The position numbers were made by a program, and so were the translations under genes. The notes below the pieces were generated by a model. It had not been told where the DNA came from, searched no databases, and was given only the letters and a program-made list of their open reading frames with translations. DNA of 64,000 nt from Agarophyton chilense (Eukaryota > Rhodophyta > Florideophyceae > Gracilariales > Gracilariaceae), in the NCBI GenBank assembly GCA_030374765.1, contig JARGXX010000004.1, positions 124,001 to 188,000 on the forward strand, read 5' to 3'. The number at the start of each line of letters is the position of its first letter. Positions within the stretch are counted from its first letter, which is position 1. Shown one piece after another: positions 1 to 11,347 of the stretch.

Positions 1-504
1 GTTGCACGGAACCCAAACGTGGGCACTCTCCAAGTGGAGTCGTTTCCCTACGCAGGCGTTGCTAACCAGAGCCCGTTCCGGGTTGTAAGGCCGAAACGAT
101 GGCGACGAAGAACCTCTAAAGGTATCGAAGACCAACCTTGGTTCCCATTTACTTTGAGCTTCGGACGGTCGGATCTCGTCTCCCTAAGTAGGGCCCACTA
201 ACTAAACTCTACAGTAGTGCACACCTGCTCAGGGCCATACACGTGGAGATCCCATTGTCAGGGCCCAGAAATTCAACGTTCTAACAAATATCCGAAAAAT
301 CGGTGCCAAATTAAGCCACGTGTATCACGGGGCCAATCCAACCATGGGCCATCCGAATTTCCACTTCATCGGCGAATTCTAACCAGAAAACAGTGCCACC
401 TCAGCACACCTTAGAGGGGATCATAGTCATAACCCTCGGAGGGTTCAATCCTCATTCTATGAGTTGCATCTTCACTTTCCCCTAACTGGGCGTTGCTCTA
501 CACA
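1..504 (-). mobile_element. LTR-like end of a Ty3 element (partial, cut by window start)
   Basis: The stretch ends just before a purine-rich tract on the minus strand (505 onward), in the same arrangement as the better-defined LTR at 947-1810. It is full of small inverted repeats like the other LTRs here. By position it should be the 3' LTR of the outer Ty3 element, but by eye it does not match that element's right LTR at 21093-22014. It may belong to a related family. The LTR identity is inferred from position and layout rather than from a matching partner. Confidence 0.5.
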
Positions 505-946
505 TATCCCCCTCCTGAGGCGCGAGTACGACATCCGCGATGGTGGGCGACGCGCCGAGACGAATGCATAAGAGTGCAACCAGCTCGCTGGGATCCACTT
601 CATCAGATGCCAACAAACGCATTGCGGCAAAACTCCAGTCTCCTGGCAACAACCGTTCTCAACGTTCCATCTCAGCCGAATCCGCATCCTTGCGTGCCAG
701 TCCTCCGATTCCTCTGCATCGTCTTTCGCTTCGCCGGTCTCCTCTTCCGGTCATCCGGCCTCTTCGCTCACCGATGAGCAACCAAAACAATCAACCCAAC
801 CGTCTCCCTGCGGGGTACTTCTCCGGCTTCCGGTCCGCTCCGCTTCCGCAAAGCGCGTCATCGGCTGCGCCGCACATTCCTATCGCGAACGCGGCTGCTG
901 CTCCGTACGGAATGTTCCCCCCGAGAGGGTGGCCGCCATACGATAT
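505..946 (+). mobile_element. Left part of outer Ty3 element, with start of its antisense ORF
   Basis: After a polypurine-tract-like segment (505-520, read on the minus strand) comes a plus-strand reading frame from about 540, opposite to gag and pol. Residues encoded from 775 onward (MSNQNNQPNR..., ending near WPPYDI) resemble the start of the antisense ORF in the inner element (MSNPDRHNT... WPTYDAL). The inner Ty3 element begins at 947, inside this frame, and sequence related to the rest of the frame resumes at 11345. This shows a nested insertion. Product unknown. Confidence 0.65.
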
Positions 947-1810
947 TGTAGGACAATTCCCCCAAGGGGGAAAACCTACGAAGACGTCCGGATCTTCCTC
1001 TCACGAGGTAACAGGCGCTGTAGAGCCCTCCCAGGGATCGGCGCGCAATGCCGGGTGTAAGCCGGAACCGAACCGTCGCGACGGGCGCAGGGAGGCTGGA
1101 AGAAACCGAGAATATCCGCCGAAGCGGTGCTTGCGTATCCTCTGAGGAGGCAAAATCCACGAAAGTGGCGAGCACGACAGGTGTCAGTGCGAGCCGCAAG
1201 AGCGGGAATTGCCCAATGAAGGGGAGGAAAAGGGAAGGAAAATGGGAACGGAGGCAAGAGAGCGAGGTTGACCACGAGTCGCAAGAGGGGACTCGGGAAT
1301 AGCCGGCACTGCCGGGTGTAGCAAACCGTATACACGGGCGGAACCACGAAAGTGGGAATAGATACCCAACACACGAAGGCTGCTTGAACGTCCAAGGGGG
1401 TTGGGAAGCCGTGCACCACGGGAAATCCCTCCGTAAGGAGTTGTATATCCGCGCAGGCGGTTCGACCCAGAGCCAAGATCTGGAAGACCAAGATCACCCT
1501 TGTTGGGGAGACTTTACTGGACCGGCGGCTGCGAGGCCGGCGGCCTAAGTACTGTAGTCACCGTAGAATAAAATAAATAAAGTCTATCCTAAATAGCTAA
1601 GTGTCCGTCTAACAAAGGGGCCAATCTGGCGGCCACGTGTCGCGCGGGCGCTGCGGCCACGTGTATGGCACCCGGTCCCGCCGGTGCATCACCGGCGTTC
1701 CGGCCATCGCCGTGAAAACGGATTACTCTTACTCATAACGAGGTTGCACGCCGGAGGCTCCGGAAAAAACTTAAGTCCCCAAAAACCCCCCTGGAGGACG
1801 TTGCTCTTCA
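947..1810 (-). repeat. 3' LTR of inner Ty3 element
   Basis: An 864-bp direct repeat of 10481-11344. On the minus strand an AT-rich TATA-like stretch lies near 1565-1585 and would serve as the promoter in the 5' copy. The LTR carries many small inverted repeats, for example 957-972, 997-1008, 1139-1150 and 1157-1168. Confidence 0.92.
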
Positions 1811-1828
1811 TATCCCCCCCTTAAGACA
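1811..1828 (-). other. Polypurine tract of inner Ty3 element
   Basis: On the minus strand a run of A and G (AAGGGGGGG followed by ATA) directly abuts the 3' LTR, as expected for the plus-strand DNA primer of LTR retrotransposons. A similar tract occurs at 505-520 for the outer element. Confidence 0.75.
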
Positions 1829-1856
1829 GGGCGAACACCTCGAAGAGGAAGTCGGC

Positions 1857-3155
1857 ATGGCAGCTCGTCATGATAAGAGCGCGTCCGACACCGGGTCTCC
1901 GGAAACCAACACACGTTCACCAAGGATCCCACGCACGCTCTTCGCATCCGATTCCAACCACAGCACACCAACACGCACCATGTCCAACCCCGACCGTCAT
2001 AACACATCCGCGACTCCCGCCCTTGGCGGTTCCACCGGTTTCCGGTCCGCGCCCCACCCTGGGGATGTTACCAACCTCGCGTACAAAGACCGCCGTATTG
2101 GCGCCCGCTTTCGCGGACAGGCGGACCCACCGCAGTGGCCGACCTACGACGCCCTTGTGGGTGCAAATCCGAGAACTCGGCATGGCTCCGCGATGTTGCG
2201 GTATGCGCTTTGGTTTCACCCATTGGCTGTCCGCGACGAGGATTTGTTCCAATCCTACACCGATAATTCGTAGATGCTCCCGGGCGACCTGCCCGGCGTG
2301 GTGACCATGTCCTGGGATTGGCGTAATCGTATCGCCATCCTGGTACACCACATACTCCGCCGACGCGGTGAATCCTCTGCGGAGGCTCAGGCCGCGCTTG
2401 TGCGGATCGCTTATCTCAGGCACCATCGGGCGCCTTTCGAGTTCCCGATACCGCCAGAGGTCGAATTCGACGTCCACCTTTACCGCACTCGCGGAGAAAT
2501 GTCGTACTGTGACCGTCTTAACGGATCGGAAACCCTCGCTTGGAGGGGCACACCGATCGCTCGGCAAGAAGCCCTTTGCTGGGCACGACCGATTCTTCGG
2601 GCAGAGTTCCGCTACCAACCGCGGCAGTCGCGCTCGAACTTTCTTCAGAACTTCATCCGCGATGAGCGGCGTTGGCGGGTCCGAACCGGGTATTTCGTAC
2701 CGTACCAGAACACGGAGATTGAGCGCATGGCGCCTGCTCACCGACGTGGTCGGTACGTCAGTCTCCCAGACTGGTGGTCCTCCTTGGAGGCGTGCTGGGG
2801 TTGCTTCATTGAGCTGCCCCCAGTCTTCACCTATGTAGGGTCGTCGTTCTTGAACGATCCCAAGTCGGGGTGGTGGTCCGTCGTGGTAAGCGAATGGGCC
2901 GTCCGCACTGCGGCTTTTATCCTCGCTGAGGCGTACGACCAATACCGATTGTGGTACGTGCCACCGCGTGTGCGCGCTGCAGCTACGCCATGCGCATCCG
3001 AATGTTTCGGGAAAATTACTAAGTCCTCCAGAACCCCTCCCAGGGGGCGTGCACCACATATACCCCTTCTCAGACGGAGCGACAACCTCGACGAGGGACG
3101 TCGACGCCGTCGGGAATACATCCGCTGTGCACGTCCACATTTCGGTTACCGGTAG
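1857..3155 (+). CDS. Antisense ORF of inner Ty3 element, unknown protein (broken)
   Basis: This plus-strand coding region lies between pol and the 3' LTR and runs opposite to gag-pol. Its protein resembles that encoded at 11348-12373. Shared segments include RAPFE(F/Y)PIP, WRG-PIARQEA-CW, RAEFRY, GRYV, LEAC-GC, IELPPV, EWAVR and YDQYRLW. The amino acids agree better than the bases do, which suggests it was once kept as a protein. I recognise no known domain. It is neither an envelope nor an integrase fragment by eye. It is rich in Trp, Tyr and Arg, with no clear membrane span. The frame is broken in this copy. Confidence 0.7.
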
Positions 3156-4544
3156 ACACCTCCGCCTGGAGCGAATTCACTCCGATTTCATCGGCTCATC
3201 CTCATGAGAGAGAAATTCTATCTGCGATCGGAGTGCGCCCCGCGAGTTGCGGTTGTGATCCTCAGCAAGAGTGAAGCGCAGTCACCAAGTTTCACGACCA
3301 TTCCTTGTCGGGTTCCCTTGTTGTGGATACTGTAGTCCGCCATCCCGATTGTTCGGTTGTGTTTCACCTCTGCTTGCGCGGTATATCCCTCCATGAGGTG
3401 TTTTTGTCAGCTTCATAGCCTTCACATTCCTCCCTGAGGCGTTCCGATTCCTCCCTGAGAGAGTACGCGGCCACCGAATCATCGGACCACCTCCCCCCCG
3501 CAAGGGTAGGAGCGCACGAGCTTCGTCAACACGGCTAGTGCCCGGTGTCGTGGGTCTTGACTTCCAGTGTCCTTCCCGTGCTGTCTACTAACTCTCAAGG
3601 GAGATCGTGTCTCGAACCGAGTTCCAGCTTTGCGCGGACGGGCGGTTTTTCCACCGGTCCAAACCAGGATTACCGGGTTCAAAGCGGTCCACAACGCAAA
3701 ACGCGGATAACTTCAGATGCAAAAGTTCTGGCACTAACCCGACTAGTCGGCGTACTCACAAGAAGCAGAACTTTCAATTGCACCCAAGAATGGGAAGATT
3801 GAACACCATTAAGTGGGAAGTCGCGACCTGTTTCAGTTCAGGATAAGAATAGAGCGGCAAACTGAAAAGATGTCATATCTCTGACGTTTTCCAAGATAAT
3901 TGGGTTCCGTCTTCGCCAAGGCGCTTGTATATCTCCAGAATAGTCTTTGTCCAAGTCTCATCCGACTCAGAGTAGTATTCCTGGAGTAACGGGGTTTCCG
4001 CAACTGGAATCCAGGTATTACTGTAGAGATGAAACATCCGATTCTGGAGAAAGCAACCGTAAGCAAACGGGGAGCCTAATCGTTCTGAACGATTTATAAA
4101 CAAACGAAAAAGGTCTCCAGGTGACCTGTAGTGTACAGTAGGACCCACGCAGCGGTGATGGACCAAGTCCACATCCCAAGTATGGGGCTTCACCACCACG
4201 ACTCGTGGGCGACCAGGGGCAACAAAGCTGATCAAGAAACGATGAAATCGATTGTTGTACACCATAATGAATGGGGAAAAACCGTGATTACGGATCACAG
4301 AAGCAATCGTGAACCAGCAAGCTGGATATAAAACCCATCAAGTGTAAACAACCGAAAACGAAAGGGGCGATCAGACACGACAACAGTCGGGACCCGACCG
4401 CTAAGAGCGAGCATTGTTGTGACCTCACACCAAGTGAGAGCCTCTCCCGTATGAACGGCATGAATAATAAAGCCAACCATACTCCTTCTTCTCCATTTCC
4501 GACCAAACAACCATAGTTCTCCTTCTCTCCACCAAGGTGGGCTA
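3156..4544. other. Spacer between antisense ORF and pol in the inner element
   Basis: About 1.4 kb without a convincing gene. A minus-strand open frame at 3873-4298 (141 codons) has ordinary amino-acid composition but no recognisable domain. The outer element has a much shorter spacer at the equivalent place (about 12750-13058), so this stretch is extra material of unknown origin. Confidence 0.5.
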
Positions 4545-7500
4545 CTATCCCACTTGGGCTTTCACCACCGATGTCGGGATTCCCGTCCGCGTCCTGCGGT
4601 GATATGAAACCACTTTAGAACGTGGGAGGTGCTGCATTGGCTCAATGGAATCCCATTCGGGACCCAACCCGTGCCAACGGACGCAATACTGTATGTAACC
4701 ATCCCGATGATAAGAATGCTCCACGACGTGGTCGATAACGAACTGGTCGTATAATTTCCGGCCCTGCCGTGCCTGTGTCACAGTGCCATACTGGCAGCTT
4801 TCCGCCATCGCGTGTGGGCTACTGTGTCCGTCCCCGCAGGGGTCCACGGCTTGGTACGGCCTTTCCCTGACCTGGGTACGGATACGAACCGGTTTCTGGG
4901 AGGCTTTGACCGCTTGGCGTGGTACTTCCGCCATGGCGTCGTGACGAGAATAGTCATTTTGACGTCTTCGGCCGAAGGCCTTCCCATAGGGCAATTGTCC
5001 CAGTTTTCGGGTCGGGGAGCTTACCGAGACTTCTCGTGCAGAAACCACCATTCGGGGGAACGCGGACTAATCCCAAAGCTGGGTTTCTGGATCGCTCTCC
5101 GCGAGTTTCCTTAGTGGAATCCGTCGCGACGGTGGTGAACTTCACGCAGGAGGCGGTTTTGCCACGGGGCGTCGTCTCTTGACGGTTGAATCGCCTCGAG
5201 CGCCTATTGGTTCATCTCCCCTGTCGGGTGCCACTTGGTCACGTGACGTGACCAGCTGATGGCTGGGAGCACTCCGCGCCGTGCTGCGTTCCGCCTCCTC
5301 ACGTGAGGGCGTGTGCAACGGCGTTGCCGGTGTGTCGGCTAGCTTCGGCGACAAAGTACCACGTCGGGCGTGCATCTCCGGCTCAACCGTGTCTCCATTA
5401 CGAACGTGCTGTGACGTTTCCTGCGAATTGTCCCTCTGGGAAGCAAGGTCGTCACAAACTATCCCTCTCGAGGGTCCAACTTTACTCGGCGACGAGGTGC
5501 TTCCGTCATCGACGTGTCCGTTCTCCGGAGTGACCGGTGCGACTTCGACAATACTGTCGGGGTCAACCGAGACAATCGGAGTGTATTCGTGACTGCGCGA
5601 GCGTCCTGAACCAGTGTCAAGCGTGCTGGGTGTGTTTCTCCCGTCCTGTACGGTGTGCTTGCCCGGCCTAGCCGGTGTATCCTGCCTTGGAGTTGGTTTC
5701 CACACTTCCGGTGTAGTCGGCTCAGAGGATCCCGAGAGGGCCTGCTCTGTAGTGTCCAGAGTAGCTAGTGTCGACGAACCGTGACCCACGGGCTGCGGAT
5801 CAACGCTCGACGGCACAGCCGGTTCATTATCGCAAGCGCGAAAATAATCCTTCGATAAGATCGCTTCGGCGAGAGATTTTTCACTTTGTGGCAAGACAAC
5901 AGATGTTGAATCCCATTGGTGGGCACCATCCGACACAAAAGCGGTAGACCTTCCCCAAAAGGGCAAAAGATCCAGAGTGGATGTTATGACTAGCGTAGTT
6001 CCATCATAACCCGGAATGTCCGGCTCCCCTCCGTCATCTTCGACGTGTAACGCATCCGGACTGACCCGTGCGTCCACGACGACAGTTTTGGTAACAACCG
6101 AGACATTCGGGTTTCTCTCGCACATTTGCGGTTGATCGACATCAGGTTCCAGTGTCCTGGGTTGGGTTTCCTCGCGAGGTACGGTGTGCTTACCCGGTAT
6201 AACCGGTATGTCCTTCCGTACTATACGAGTTGAGCCGTCGGACGAGATCGGCTTAAGGGAGCCCGCGAGGGCATTCCTTTCAGTACCCAGCAATGCTGTC
6301 GAAAGAGGACCGTGATTCACGGGATGCAAATGCAAAGAACCATGAATGTCTTCCAACGGCGGTGCCGGTGATGTTTCGCGAGCGCGACTAACATTCAGCA
6401 ACGACTTCGCTTTGGCGGGAGACTTTCCATTGCGTGGCGCTTTCTGCAAACCAGAATCCCCGGGGGGAGTGCCATCGTGCACAGATGCGGTAGAACTTCC
6501 TCGAGAGGACTCGGCATCAGTGGCACGGTGCAGATGAGTGCAGGGTACGTCCGTTGACGAAGCTTTCCGTCCACCAATATCCATTTCGATGTGTCCAGAG
6601 CTCCGTGTACCACCGTTATCATGACGCGACGAAGCGGTAACAGTCTCTCGACGAGAGTCAACATCCCCTTCCCCTTCCTTAGACGGAGCGGCATAGAGAG
6701 TGGTAGAAACGCCCAACTGGCGGGGATAGACACCACGCAGTGGCGTGAGAGAAGAAAAGCCATTCAGGCCAGCGTCCGATTGAATCGGTATATCAGAGAG
6801 TCCCACGGGTGGGTTGTAGAGCGGGAATCGCTTATTGGCGGGTAAAGCAACCATCTGGATGGGATAGATTAGCCCTACCGTAGAAACGGGAACTTCCGCA
6901 ATATGGGAGGGATTCCGAGAACCATCCTCGTTGCGAGGGGCTGAAGCATCCAGAGTTCTGTTAAATGGCCCTCCTCTGCGCCTTGGGCGTATGCAGGCCA
7001 TCGAACGCTGAACAGCGGAAGGCATTACTGAAAGCCACGAGTTCCAGCAACTCTCATGATCCGAACAATTCGGTAGCCCATCCAGCAATGGCTGGGATTT
7101 GAAATTCACCAACTCAGGTGGTATCTTTCCGACGTCAGTCGTGCAGAACCGACTGTAGTCGATGACAACAATCCAAGAACCATTGGATAACTTAACCAGT
7201 ACTGCTGGTGGCGACACACACGGCAGTGTGGATAAGTTTAGCGTAGACTGGAGACCTCCGACGAGATTATCCCCCTCCTCAGAGTGACCCATTCCGGTTG
7301 AACCGGTACGATCCCCTTGAAGGGTAAAGATAGACATGGGGTGAGGAGCAACTCTTCCAATGACTTCGTTCCTAACCAGATACTGGTGTTTCTCTCCAGA
7401 GTTGGAAACACATACACAAAACGACTTGTCGGGCTCAATGTGAACCATTCCATCCGCTAAAGCGAGTTGATGCCTGTTCGACAGTGATGGTATCGGTCGA

Positions 7501-8405
7501 ACGATTCGAGTACCGTGATGACGAGAACTGACACGCACCCAAGAGTGGGACTTTGGCGGAATGCAAAACGACTCGTCGACACGAAGCTTTGTAGACTCGC
7601 GAAAAGCGGCGGGGAACTCCTGTGCAGCAGGAAGAGGAACGTGTTTCTTCGATGCCCGCTTCAGCGGTTGACGAACAATGGGGACGGTCGATCCGTCCTC
7701 AAGTTCCACCTGCTTAAGGCGTGGGCGGATGGCGTCGACAAACATGTCGCAGTAGTCACATCCCGGTATAACTGGCGCGGCCAGCGAGCGGCACACAATA
7801 AAAGTTAGTTTAACCACCATCCGCCCTAGCCTGACGACTAGGTCGATCACACCAACCGTTTTCAACGGGTTGTTATTGGCGTCTGGGACGTCGGGTACCG
7901 TTTCAGAACGGATGAGTGACCGCAATGGCGGGGGTAAAACCGATTCCACAATAAAGTTCGGCCCAGCATCTGTATCCAGGACAGTGAGATATCTCACCAT
8001 AAACTGCGTGTGCAGACCAAGGTCAGCGTAAAACTTGTAGTTACGCTTGGCCATTACCAAGACTCTATCCGGTATCCAGTTATTTCTAATCCGTATCCAC
8101 GGTCGACGCAAAACACCGAGGTGTTTAGAGTCCGCGTCTGCGGTGTCCTTCCTTGTCAGGATTTTCACCGGGGAGCGAGGCATCGGCGCCTCGTGCGTCG
8201 TCAGCCTCAACTCTGAGGAGGCCTCTCCCGAAGGGGAGACTCCCTCTATTCTTTTCCCTGTATAGGGTCCTGGTCTGGCGAAGGCCCGACTTCCTCGGCA
8301 ACGAGTGCATGATTCCGTTGCACGGTAGCTACCGCAGGAGCGGGTTGAGATCCACCAGCGTGGTTTGGCGCTGGTGCGGCGCGTGCCGGCTGAGCTGGTT
8401 TGCAC
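4545..8405 (-). pseudogene. pol remnant of inner Ty3 chromovirus
   Basis: Minus-strand pol sequence related throughout its recognisable parts to the outer element's pol at 13059-18764. It starts with a protease-like region (about 7900-8030; LDTDAGPNF in place of the usual LDTGAGPNF pattern). A long Ser/Thr/Pro-rich linker follows. It ends with a chromodomain-like segment around 4580-4760 (VVEHSYHRDGYIQYCVRW). The copy is broken and could not move by itself. The layout gag, protease, ..., chromodomain marks it as a Ty3/gypsy chromovirus. Confidence 0.8.
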
Positions 8406-9975
8406 CGAGAATTCGGAGTGTGGGCCAATGCGTTGGGGAAGTCCGTCTTCGCGCGGAGATATGACGTGAGTGGCACGGAGCCGTTCTCCTGCGGGGAGAG
8501 GGCTTCGTAATTATCCACCACTCGCGCCATATCGCGTATCGATAAAAGGCATTGCGGGGAGGTGTGCCCGCGCTCGTAGCACAAGTGGCACACCAACGTC
8601 ACTCCCGCGTGTCGCGGTACGGCATTCCGAGCATCGGTGTATCTTCTGGGTTCCCGGTTTCCAACCCATCCAGGGCGCTGACTTCGTGTCATTCCGTTCG
8701 AGTACGGCATACGGGGGGCCGGAGTGCGGCGGTCATTAAGATAAAAGACCTGCCAGTTCTCCGTGTCCCTTGCGGTTGAGTCAACCGAGACATCCGTCGT
8801 AGACGGTAATTCCGTTGTCGGAATAGATAAACCATCGTGATGGATGACATTCATATTGTCATAACCCTGTTTGGGGATGCCATCTGTCGCCAATGACGGT
8901 GAAGAAGAGTCCAACTCAAGGAGCAATGCCTTAGCGCCCTTCGACCGGGTTCCCGGATTGCGTGCACGTAGTGCATCTCCCTCTGCGCGGGCAAACTGTA
9001 CGAGTTCAAGGTAGGTCACGTTGGGCTCTTGTTCACTGTAACGGGCGACAAGAGTCTTGATGGCTGGATCCAAGCCATCAATGAACATCGTACAGCGTTC
9101 CCCAGCGGGGTATACATTACCACAACGGTGGAAAGCCTTATTCAGGCGTACCGAGTAATCGGTCTCGAGCTCGCCGGAGCGTTGTCGAGTGTCTCGCAAA
9201 GCGAGTATTGCCGCTTGTATCGCGGAGTTGGTTGCGTAGGAACGCAGGAGGTACTGCACGGCTTCGGGCCAGCAGGTCACACCTCCTTCGGAGGCTCGCG
9301 ACGAGCCCCGAACCGACAAAAACTGATCTTCAGCGACACCCCGTAGAAAGTAGGGTAGCGCCACGTAGGCTTGTCCTTCGTTCATTCCGAGTATATCGGC
9401 TTCCGCTACAAAGCGGTGTAGGAAATCCAAGACCAGAATTGAATCATCCCCAGTAAACGACTGGTTACGAAGTGAAAGCTGCATCCGCTTGATGCAGTCT
9501 TTCACTCTACCCGTGTCACGCGGTGTCCGACCTAAAGAGGAATCTTCTAGCCGGTAATACCGGTAGGACAGAAGTGTCCTGTACAGAGGGTTGGTGGGCT
9601 TCAAGGGTTTGAGGCCCGAATGTCGCCGACCCTTGGGGCGCGACCGGATGGCCCCGTAGGTGGCAGAGGACCGCTTTGAGCGGGAAGAGCGCCCATAACG
9701 ATCCTGTGGGTCATCGCTCACCGACGAATCGGAACTCTCCGAGTCACTCGGTTTACCGTCCGACTCAGATGATGAGTCGGACGGGTGTCCGTGCTTACGG
9801 TTAGAATCCCGGTTCTTCCGGCTCTTCCGGTTCGGCGACTGGGTCTCTCGATGAGAGAAAATCGGTCTAGCCGCGTTCGCGGGCGAGGTTTACGTCCTCT
9901 CGACCGACTCAAGTCGGCTACGGAGACGCTCGAAGCGATTTTCCATACCTTCTGCGAAGGAAGACGGAGCGCCAA
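8246..9975 (-). pseudogene. gag remnant of inner Ty3 chromovirus
   Basis: Minus-strand capsid-type protein closely related to the outer element's gag (18803-20719). Shared stretches include the capsid-like segment SLRNQSFTGDDSILVLDF and a CCHC zinc knuckle (CHLCYERGHTSPQC) near 8550-8600. A Ser/Arg/Asp-rich region lies near its start. The copy is broken. The role would be virus-like particle formation and RNA packaging. Confidence 0.8.
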
Positions 9976-10461
9976 AACACTCGAGTAGTGTATTGACGTC
10001 CGCCCGCAATACGCAGATATCCTCGGCTAATTCACTTGGAGGGAGGTTAGCGAGGCTTCCTCGTAAAGAGGTGAACTCCCTCGAGAGGGTATTGTGAGCA
10101 GCCCGCAGGGAGCGGAGCTGCTCTTCCAAGCGTACAATCCGCGCTTGGTCGACCAACCGCGGGGGCGGAGAAACCACCGTTGCGACGGTCGTTAACCCGG
10201 AATTGGGCTGCGGGTCTTCAGTGCCGGTGACCGGTATCTCCCGGGAATCCGGTGTTGGAGCTAGGGCCTGTGGAACATCAGTGCCCCTGGCATCACCGCC
10301 TTGGCGGGAACGGCTGCGTGTTGCAGGACGCTCCATGCTAGGCGGTTTCCTTGGCATTGGCCACACCATCTCGACGGAAGAATAGAAAGCAAACCGGTGA
10401 GACCGGAGAAAACCCGTTAAACGGAAAACAACCTCGGAGAGGACACAAGCGGTCTTGACTT

Positions 10462-10477
10462 CTAAGTCGGGAGACCA
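10462..10477 (-). other. Primer-binding site of inner Ty3 element
   Basis: Three bases inside the 5' LTR, the minus strand reads TGGTCTCCCGACTTAG. The TGG start fits pairing with the CCA end of a tRNA ending CTAAGTCGGGAGACCA. The same 16 bases recur at 21074-21089 beside the outer element's LTR, so two LTR families share one primer. I could not assign the tRNA isotype. Confidence 0.75.
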
Positions 10478-10480
10478 ATT

Positions 10481-11344
10481 TGTAGGACAATGCCCCCAAG
10501 GGGGAATGCCTACGAAGACGTCCGGATCTTCCTCTCACGAGGTAACCGGCGCGGTAGAGCCCTCCCAGGGATCGGCGCGCAATGCCGGGTGTAAGCCGGA
10601 GCCGAACCGTCGCAACGGGCGCAGGAAGGCTGGAAGAAGCCGAGAATATCCGCCGAAGCGGTGCTTGCGTATCCTCTGAGGAGGCAAAACCCACGAGAGT
10701 GGCGAGCACGACAGGTGTCAGTGCGAGCCGTAAGAGCTGGAATTGCCCAATGAAGGGGAGGAAAAGGGAAGGAAAATGGGAACGGAGGCAAGAGGGCGAG
10801 GTTGATCACGAGTCACAAGAGGGGACTCGGGAATAGCCGGCACTGCCGGGTGTAGCAAACCGTATACACGGGCGGAACCACGAAAGTGGGAATAGATACC
10901 CAACACACGAAGGCTGCTTGAACGTCCAAGGGGGTTGGGAAGCCGTGCACCACGGGAAATCCCTCCGTAAGGAGTTGTATATCCGCGCAGGCGGTTCGAC
11001 CCAGAGCCAAGATCTGGAAGACCAAGATCACCCTTGTTGGGGAGACTTTACTGGACCGGCGGCCGCGAGGCCGGCGGCCTAAGTACTGTAGTCACCGTAG
11101 AATAGAATAAATAAAGTCTATCCTAAATAGCTTAATGTCCGTCTAACAAAGGGGCCAATCTGGCGGCCACATGTCGCGCGGGCGCTGCGGCCACGTGTAT
11201 GGCACCCGGTCCCGCCGGTGCATCACCGGCGTTCCGGCCATCGCCGTGAAAACGGATTACTCCTACTCATAACGAGGTTGCACGCCGGAGGCTCCGGAAA
11301 AAACTTAAGTCCCCAAAAACCCCCCTGGAGGACGTTGCTCTTCA
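10481..11344 (-). repeat. 5' LTR of inner Ty3 element
   Basis: Direct repeat of 947-1810, same length, about 2.5 percent divergent. On the minus strand it runs TGAAGAGC... to ...CCTACA, then a short spacer and the primer site. An AT-rich TATA-like block (about 11098-11120) probably marks the promoter. Confidence 0.92.
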
Positions 11345-11347
11345 GAC

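Larger units (their letters stand above)
947..11344 (-). mobile_element. Inner Ty3/gypsy chromovirus, complete ends, broken
   Basis: Two direct repeats of 864 bp (947-1810 and 10481-11344) bound a minus-strand gag-pol. They begin TGTA and end TTCA on the plus strand, so they read TG...CA on the minus strand. A primer-binding-like site lies inside the right LTR and a polypurine tract inside the left one. The flanking five bases are GATAT on the left and GACAT on the right, a likely target duplication with one change. A hand count gives about 22 differences between the LTRs (2.5 percent) and no length change, so the insertion is fairly young. The coding parts are broken; the parts recognised are gag, protease, a long linker and a C-terminal chromodomain, plus an antisense ORF before the 3' LTR. 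It is inserted in the antisense ORF of a related, older element. Confidence 0.88.

Noticed and set aside
440-453. GGGTTCAATCCTC, like a tRNA T-arm or polymerase III B box
   Set aside because: No matching acceptor stem or A box lies upstream at tRNA spacing. It is one more of the small inverted repeats of this LTR.
947-1810. CRISPR-like appearance from regularly spaced short inverted repeats
   Set aside because: The stems differ in sequence, there is no constant direct repeat and no unique spacers, and the region is an LTR.
1917-3140. A 407-codon minus-strand frame
   Set aside because: It lies opposite the antisense ORF and has no counterpart conserved at protein level in the outer element. 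It is a shadow.
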